From positions 31,286 through 95,285 of the forward strand of contig NZ_QYUP01000111.1 of NCBI RefSeq assembly GCF_003590855.1: 64,000 nucleotides of DNA, written 5' to 3'. A program made the position numbers and the translations under genes. Source of the stretch: Massilia cavernae (GTDB taxonomy: Bacteria; Pseudomonadota; Gammaproteobacteria; Burkholderiales; Burkholderiaceae_D). A model generated the notes under the pieces. It was not told the DNA's origin and did no database searches. It saw only the letters and a program-made list of their open reading frames with translations. Numbering within the stretch: the stretch's first letter is position 1; every line of letters begins with the position of its first letter. Of this stretch, positions 59,488 through 64,000 are shown piece by piece.

Positions 59488-59898
59488 ATGGAAACAAACA
59501 TCATTTTCCTCATCGTCCTCGCCGTGGGCGTGGCTATCCTCGTGTGGCTGCGTTCCTGGCGCCAGCGCCGCTCGCTGGCCGACAAGTTTGCGCCCCGCCC
59601 TCCAATGGAGTTCGAGACGTTCTACAAACGCTTCTATGACGGGAAAATCGACCGCGACAAAGTCAGGACTCACCTGAACAATGTGGCGGAGGAGTTCTCT
59701 GTGCCGGCGGACAAGCTGCTGCCGACCGACCGCTTCGACGTGGAGTTGAAGCAGCCCAGCGGCCACGAATTCGATGCCGGCACCGGACTGCTGCCGATGC
59801 AGGTCGAACTGCTGGCGCGGGCCAAAGGCGGAATGCTGAAATCGGAAAGCATCGTCAACGTGGACGACTACATTACGCAGATGGCGCGGTACAGCTGA
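59488..59898 (+). CDS. small membrane-anchored hypothetical protein
   Basis: A 136-residue protein with an N-terminal membrane helix (IIFLIVLAVGVAILVWL) and a cytoplasmic soluble domain (MEFETFYKRFYDGKIDRDKVRTHLNNVAEEF). GGAGG precedes the start. Not recognised. It lies 23 bases after the alcohol dehydrogenase gene and directly before the group II intron. Confidence 0.68.
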   Translation: METNIIFLIVLAVGVAILVWLRSWRQRRSLADKFAPRPPMEFETFYKRFYDGKIDRDKVRTHLNNVAEEFSVPADKLLPTDRFDVELKQPSGHEFDAGTGLLPMQVELLARAKGGMLKSESIVNVDDYITQMARYS

Positions 59899-59911
59899 TA
59901 CCGCTATCGGC

Positions 59912-61761
59912 ATAGGGGGCAGCTAATGATAGCTGCTCCCCTGCCACACCACCCGGCATGCGGGTCCGCACCGGGCGATTCGAGTAGTTGAGGTCAAGAC
60001 AGGCGGGGTACGCCCAGTCGATCGAAGTACGCAATAGTGAGTACGCTGTTAAGCAGTTTATCGCTATTGCGCCACCAGCGACGGCCGTTGGCCGCCACTC
60101 GCTTTGCCACCGACGGCGCAGCTCCCAATTTGAGCAGTTCCCGATACATGGTGGTTCCGCGTTTCCAGTGCTTTAGCTGGATAGCCCGCAGCCTGTGACG
60201 CAGCCATTCATCGAGTTTGCGCCATACGTTAGGGGTTTGCGCCAACTGGAAGTATCCCTTCCATCCCAGCATATAAGAACGCAGTCGTGTCACTACGTCC
60301 GGCATGCTGCGCCCGCCAGAACGGCAGGTCAGCTCCCGGATGCGTTGCTTAAACGTTTTCAGAGGCTTCTCAGCCACCTTGCGTTTGACTTCACCCCCAC
60401 GCGCCACCCACAGACTGTAACCGAGGAACTTGCGGCCAAAGACGCTAGCCACCGCGCTTTTGCTTTCGTTGACCATGAGGTGCAACTTGGCATAACAGCG
60501 CCGCAGTAGCGCCATCACCCGCTGGCCCGCCCGCACGCTGCGCACATACACGTTCGCATCGTCGGCGTAGCGCGCAAAGCGATGGCCGCGCCATTCCAGT
60601 TCCTTGTCCACCTCGTCGAGCATCACGTTGGCCAGTAACGGACTGAGAGGCCCACCTTGCGGCGTTCCCTCATCGCGCGACTGCACCACGCCGTTGTCCA
60701 TGATGCCGCTGTTCAGATATGCACGAGTTAGCCGGATTATCCCAGCGTCATCGATGCGTTTCCGCAGGCGGTCAATCAGGATGTCATGGTTGACCCGGTC
60801 AAAGAATTTCGACAGGTCGACATCGACCACGACTCTCCACCCTGACTGAACGTACGACTGAGCGGCTAACACCGCATCCTGTGCACGCCTGCCCGGACGA
60901 AAGCCGTAGCTATGCTCACTAAAGGTGGGATCAAGTATCGGTTGCAGCACCTGTAGCAGTGCTTGCTGGATCAGGCGATCCGTCACCGTCGGAATGCCAA
61001 GCTCGCGCTCGCCACCGTCGGGCTTCGAGATCGTCACCCGACGCACCGGACTGGGCCGGTACGTCCCTGCCAGCAGTTGCTCTCGTATATGCGGCCATGC
61101 GGTTGCCAGATGACGCGATGTCTGGTTGATATCCAGCCCATCCACGCCAGCAGCTCCCTTGTTGGCACGCACACGCTTGAACGCCCGCCGCAGGTTCTCT
61201 GTCGTCAGCGCCGCTTGCAGCAGCACTGACCCCGTGTCTCCGGTTGCATGTCGCGGGCAGAACGCTTCGTCGCTGAAAGCATCGGGCATGGCTTCACCTT
61301 GCCCTACGGCTTCCCGCCCCGCGTTAGCAGGCATCTGACGCTGTGCTTTCTGCATCGACATATCGGATTCACTCCTACTCGTTCGGTCCTTCGTCGGCGG
61401 AGTTGAGCCTTCGCGGCGCTACCTCCAACTACTATGACCTCTGCTGAGACCCCGCTCCGGCTCGCGCCGTCGCCCTTTCAGGCACAAGGCGGGGCGTCCC
61501 CAGGTAAGGGCCGCACTCCTTCATCACACAACCGCCGCATTTACGCCACCGATCCTTGACCACAAGAGCTTCGCGGTTTCATGCCCGCTCGCCCTGATCG
61601 GTAACGCCTTCTATGCGATTCTTGTCCATCGGCTCATGATTTATGCTCCACGCTTCCTTCCCACACTCAGTTACCCTCATGCAGTTGCGCTTCACTTCGC
61701 TCACTGTGGTCAGCTCGCGGCGGGACTTGCACCCACAGGAGTGCGCCCATGCTGGGCGCAC
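59912..61761 (-). mobile_element. group II intron (class C type) inserted after a terminator
   Basis: A 1.85 kb retroelement. The 5' end on the minus strand is GTGCGCCC at 61761, immediately after the T-tract of a Rho-independent terminator, as usual for IIC introns. GGTGCAAGTCCC (domain I-like) follows. Domain V is a GC-rich stem-loop at about 59948-59984 (CCCGGTGCGGACCCGCATGCCGGG), then a domain VI hairpin and a 3' end ...CCCCTAT near 59912. The maturase ORF is in domain IV. The exact 3' end is uncertain by a few bases. Confidence 0.85.
59994..61361 (-). CDS. ltrA: group II intron reverse transcriptase/maturase
   Basis: A 455-residue intron-encoded protein. RT domains include SYGFRPGRRAQDA, VVVDVDLSKFFDRVNHDILI, GTPQGGPLSPLLANVML and the active-site YADD at about residues 265-268 (FARYADDANVYV); a maturase domain follows (PLKTFKQRIRELTCRS). 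No C-terminal HNH endonuclease domain, as in class C introns. The frame is intact, so the intron could be mobile. Confidence 0.95.
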   Translation of the reverse strand: MSMQKAQRQMPANAGREAVGQGEAMPDAFSDEAFCPRHATGDTGSVLLQAALTTENLRRAFKRVRANKGAAGVDGLDINQTSRHLATAWPHIREQLLAGTYRPSPVRRVTISKPDGGERELGIPTVTDRLIQQALLQVLQPILDPTFSEHSYGFRPGRRAQDAVLAAQSYVQSGWRVVVDVDLSKFFDRVNHDILIDRLRKRIDDAGIIRLTRAYLNSGIMDNGVVQSRDEGTPQGGPLSPLLANVMLDEVDKELEWRGHRFARYADDANVYVRSVRAGQRVMALLRRCYAKLHLMVNESKSAVASVFGRKFLGYSLWVARGGEVKRKVAEKPLKTFKQRIRELTCRSGGRSMPDVVTRLRSYMLGWKGYFQLAQTPNVWRKLDEWLRHRLRAIQLKHWKRGTTMYRELLKLGAAPSVAKRVAANGRRWWRNSDKLLNSVLTIAYFDRLGVPRLS

Positions 61762-61763
61762 AT

Positions 61764-61797
61764 AAAAAAAGCCAGGTTCCCCGGAACCTGGCTTTTC
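61764..61797 (-). terminator. Rho-independent terminator of the liv-type operon, intron target
   Basis: On the minus strand GCCAGGTTC pairs with GAACCTGGC around a 4-base loop (61771-61792), followed by seven T (61770-61764). It lies 25 bases after the LivM stop. The intron starts 3 bases after the T-tract. A T-run on the other strand makes it partly bidirectional. Confidence 0.93.
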
Positions 61798-61821
61798 TGT
61801 CTGGAGCTTACCTGTTGAAGG

Positions 61822-62808
61822 CTACGCCGCCTTCTTGCGGCCCATTGCGGCGAAGGCGGCGCCGATCTCGCCCACAATACCGCGACGGAACAACAGCACG
61901 CAGGTAACGAAGATCAGGCCGGTCACGATGCCGACCGACTCGCCCAGCGTGTTGAACCATTCGATCTCGGTGGTACGCGCCAGGAAGATGCCCACGTCGC
62001 CCAGCTTGTTTTCCAGCGTGATGATGATGAAGGCGCCCAGGATCGGACCGACCAGCGTCCCCATGCCCCCTACCAGCGTCATCAGGATCACCAGGCCCGA
62101 CATGGTCCAGTGCACGTCGGTCAGCGTTTCGAAGCCGAGCACGACCGTTTTAGTGGCCCCTGCAAGGCCTGCAAGGGCCGCTGAGAGCACGAACGCGGTC
62201 AGCTTGTACTTGTCGACGTCGTAGCCCAAGGAAATGGCGCGTGGCTCGTTTTCCTTGATCGCCTTGAGCACCTGGCCGAACGGCGAATGCACCGTACGCA
62301 TGATCAGGGCGAAACCGCCGATCGCGATCGCCAGCACCAGGTAGTACATCGTGGTATCGCTGGCCAGGTCGACCATGCCCAGCAGCTTGCCGCGCGGTAC
62401 ACCCTGCAGGCCGTCCTCGCCGCCGGTGAACGGCGAGCGCAGCGCTGCGAAGTACACCATCTGGGCCAGCGCCAGCGTGATCATCGAGAAGTAGATGCCG
62501 GAACGGCGGATCGCCAGTGTGCCCATCACGAAGCCGATCAGCGCCCCGCTGCCGACGCCGGCCAGGATGGCCAGCTCGACCGGCCATCCCATGTCGCGCA
62601 GCATGTAGCCCGCGGTGTAGCCTGCCGCGCCGAAGAATGCGGCATGGCCGAAGGACAGCAAACCGGTGAAGCCGATCAGCAGGTTGAACGCGCAAGCGAA
62701 CAAGCCGAAACACAGCAGCTTCATCAGGAATACCGGATAGGCGAAGAACGGCGCGGCAAGTGCGATCGCCAGCGCGATCAGGTAGCCAATTTTTCGATTC
62801 ATCATCAT
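61822..62808 (-). CDS. branched-chain amino acid ABC transporter permease LivM-like
   Basis: A 328-residue inner-membrane permease with about eight to nine spans: CAFNLLIGFTGLLSFGHAAFFG, AIRRSGIYFSMITLALAQMVY, YDVDKYKLTAFVLSAALAGLAGATK and LVGGMGTLVGPILGA. It starts with three consecutive Met codons. Follows the LivH gene by 13 bases. No ATPase gene follows; a terminator and the intron come next. Confidence 0.93.
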   Translation of the reverse strand: MMMNRKIGYLIALAIALAAPFFAYPVFLMKLLCFGLFACAFNLLIGFTGLLSFGHAAFFGAAGYTAGYMLRDMGWPVELAILAGVGSGALIGFVMGTLAIRRSGIYFSMITLALAQMVYFAALRSPFTGGEDGLQGVPRGKLLGMVDLASDTTMYYLVLAIAIGGFALIMRTVHSPFGQVLKAIKENEPRAISLGYDVDKYKLTAFVLSAALAGLAGATKTVVLGFETLTDVHWTMSGLVILMTLVGGMGTLVGPILGAFIIITLENKLGDVGIFLARTTEIEWFNTLGESVGIVTGLIFVTCVLLFRRGIVGEIGAAFAAMGRKKAA

Positions 62809-62821
62809 GTACGTGCTCCGG

Positions 62822-63706
62822 TTATTTTTCTTTGCCGAACAGGCCGGCAGGGCGCAGCAGCAGGACGATCACCATGACGACGAACACGACGACCTCCGAG
62901 CCTTCCGGATAGAACACGCGGGTCAGGCCCTCGATGACGCCGAGCATCAGGCCGGTGACGATCGAGCCCATGATCGAACCCATGCCGCCGATTACCACAA
63001 CGGCGAACACGACGATGATCAGGTTCGAGCCCATCAGCGGCGTCACGTTGATGATCGGGGCCGCCAGCACCCCTGCAAAGCCCGCCAGGGCGACGCCGAA
63101 GCCGTAGGTGAGCGTGACCATCAGCGGCACGTTGATGCCGAAGGCTTCCACCAGCTTCGGATTCTCGGTGCCGGCGCGCAGGTAGGCGCCGAGCTTGGTC
63201 TTTTCGATCACGTACCAGGTTGCCAGGCAGACCGTCAGCGATGCGGCGACGACCCAGCCGCGGTAGTTCGGCAGGATCATGAAGCCGAGGTCGGTGGCGC
63301 CGGACAGCGCGTCAGGCACCGGATAAGCCTGGCCCGAGACGCCGTAGAAGGAGCGGAAAACGCCTTCCAGCAGCAGGGTGATGCCGAAGGTCAGCAGCAG
63401 GCCGTACAGGTGGTCGAGCTTGTACAGCCAGCGCAGCATCGTCTTTTCGATCACGATGCCGAACAGGCCGACCAGCAGCGGCGCGGCGGCCAGCATGACC
63501 CAGTAGTTGAGCTCGAAATAGGACAAGCCCATCCAGGCAAGGAAAGCGCCCATCATGTACAGGGCGCCGTGGGAGAAGTTGATGACGTTGAGCAAGCCGA
63601 AGATGACGGCCAGGCCGAGCGACAGCATCGCGTAGAACGAGCCGTTGACCAGGCCCAGCAGCAGCTGGCTCATCATCGCCTGCATGGGGATGCCGAAAAT
63701 TTCCAT
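62822..63706 (-). CDS. branched-chain amino acid ABC transporter permease LivH-like
   Basis: A 294-residue permease: LGLVNGSFYAMLSLGLAVIFGLLNVINFSHGALYM at the N-terminus, GAYLRAGTENPKLVEAFGIN (cytoplasmic loop for the ATPase) and VVIGGMGSIMGSIVTGL. It partners the LivM-like gene. Confidence 0.93.
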   Translation of the reverse strand: MEIFGIPMQAMMSQLLLGLVNGSFYAMLSLGLAVIFGLLNVINFSHGALYMMGAFLAWMGLSYFELNYWVMLAAAPLLVGLFGIVIEKTMLRWLYKLDHLYGLLLTFGITLLLEGVFRSFYGVSGQAYPVPDALSGATDLGFMILPNYRGWVVAASLTVCLATWYVIEKTKLGAYLRAGTENPKLVEAFGINVPLMVTLTYGFGVALAGFAGVLAAPIINVTPLMGSNLIIVVFAVVVIGGMGSIMGSIVTGLMLGVIEGLTRVFYPEGSEVVVFVVMVIVLLLRPAGLFGKEK

Positions 63707-63735
63707 GGAATATCAGTACGAAGTCTTGAGTGGAA

Positions 63736-63831
63736 CGTAGGGCGGATAAGCCCGGAGGGCGCATCCGCCGTTCTCGACGCCAACACGGTGCCAAATCGGC
63801 GGATGCGGGCATTGCCCTTATCCGCCCTACG
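63736..63831. repeat. REP-like palindromic element, CGTAGGGCGGATAAG type
   Basis: CGTAGGGCGGATAAG (63736-63750) and its exact complement (63817-63831) flank a second pair, GCGCATCCGCC (63759-63769) and GGCGGATGCG (63798-63807), in a 96-base unit. The same 15-mer occurs at 39716-39730. It interrupts the liv operon between the binding protein and LivH genes. Confidence 0.8.
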
Positions 63832-63858
63832 AATTACGTTGAAACTGCTACGACTGAA

Positions 63859-64000
63859 TTACTTCCACGCCGCGCACTTGGTTTCCGCCTGGTGGCGTAA
63901 GCCTGGTCGCCCGGAATGGTCTGCACGACCTTGTAGTAGTCCCACGGATACTTCGATTCCGAAGGCTTCTTCACTTCCATCAGGTACATGTCGTGCACCA
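63859..64000 (-). pseudogene. C-terminus of an ABC substrate-binding protein, frameshifted, cut by the window edge
   Basis: Upstream frame reads MYLMEVKKPSESKYPWDYYK and VVQTIPGDQAYAT, typical of Liv-type binding proteins; then a one-base loss near 63892 shifts the frame, after which QAETKCAAWK and a stop appear in another frame. Adding one base joins them into DQAYATQAETKCAAWK. Only the last 47 codons are in the window. Without the fix the protein would run past the normal stop. Confidence 0.7.

Overview
The window is GC-rich betaproteobacterial chromosome. The gene set and order (kup; ettA; argB; slmA; a complete atpIBEFHAGDC operon beside parB-parA-rsmG-mnmG) and the protein sequences point to the Oxalobacteraceae, most like Massilia/Duganella/Telluria relatives. 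That placement is inference from recall, not from a search. There is no prophage, plasmid or CRISPR signature. It is ordinary chromosome near the ParABS/ATP-synthase locus, with one group II intron and several families of small intergenic palindromic repeats.

Layout. 1-5.7 kb: kup (cut by the window edge), rarD, and a PfpI-like protein/response regulator/histidine kinase operon. 5.8-14 kb: ettA, an outer-membrane barrel, an AlkB-like dioxygenase, DUF2520, DUF924, MgtC and aminopeptidase P genes. 14.2-24.6 kb: a Crp/Fnr regulator divergent from a catabolic cluster holding a large acyl-CoA synthetase, a five-part Liv-type ABC transporter, two tandem YjbR proteins and a phenylacetate-CoA-ligase-like enzyme. 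24.6-41.8 kb: housekeeping and accessory genes, including hpt, a PAS-GGDEF-EAL protein, two PHB-depolymerase-like esterases, argB, tRNA-Thr(GGT), a pyrimidine 5'-nucleotidase, slmA, pabB-pabC, glutathione peroxidase, ppk2 and a peptidoglycan amidase lipoprotein. 42.1-44.4 kb: an orphan module resembling half of a type I S subunit plus an M subunit, with an altered catalytic motif and no R subunit. 44.5-51.6 kb: the ATP synthase operon, minus strand, with a clear sigma-70 promoter. 52-58.2 kb: parB, parA, rsmG, mnmG, three parS sites and two tandem TSUP transporters. 58.3-64 kb: an iron-type alcohol dehydrogenase, a small membrane protein, a group IIC-like intron sitting just after a Rho-independent terminator, and a second Liv-type operon (LivM, LivH and the end of a substrate-binding protein) without ATPase genes next to it.

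Sequence integrity. Five conserved genes are interrupted by small indels: a LivH-like permease, a nitronate monooxygenase, the GGDEF-EAL protein, pabB and the last substrate-binding protein. Several look like loss of one base from a GG or CC run. The pabB interruption is a dense cluster of errors inside otherwise well-kept coding sequence. Together they suggest read or assembly indels rather than real gene decay, but raw reads are needed to decide.

The most unusual items are the HsdM-like protein with HFPW in place of the NPPF/Y motif, the terminator-targeted group II intron, the parS trio with a DnaA-box-like repeat cluster between parB and the atp operon, and the TGTCA-N6-TGACA operator between the Crp/Fnr gene and the acyl-CoA ligase/ABC cluster.
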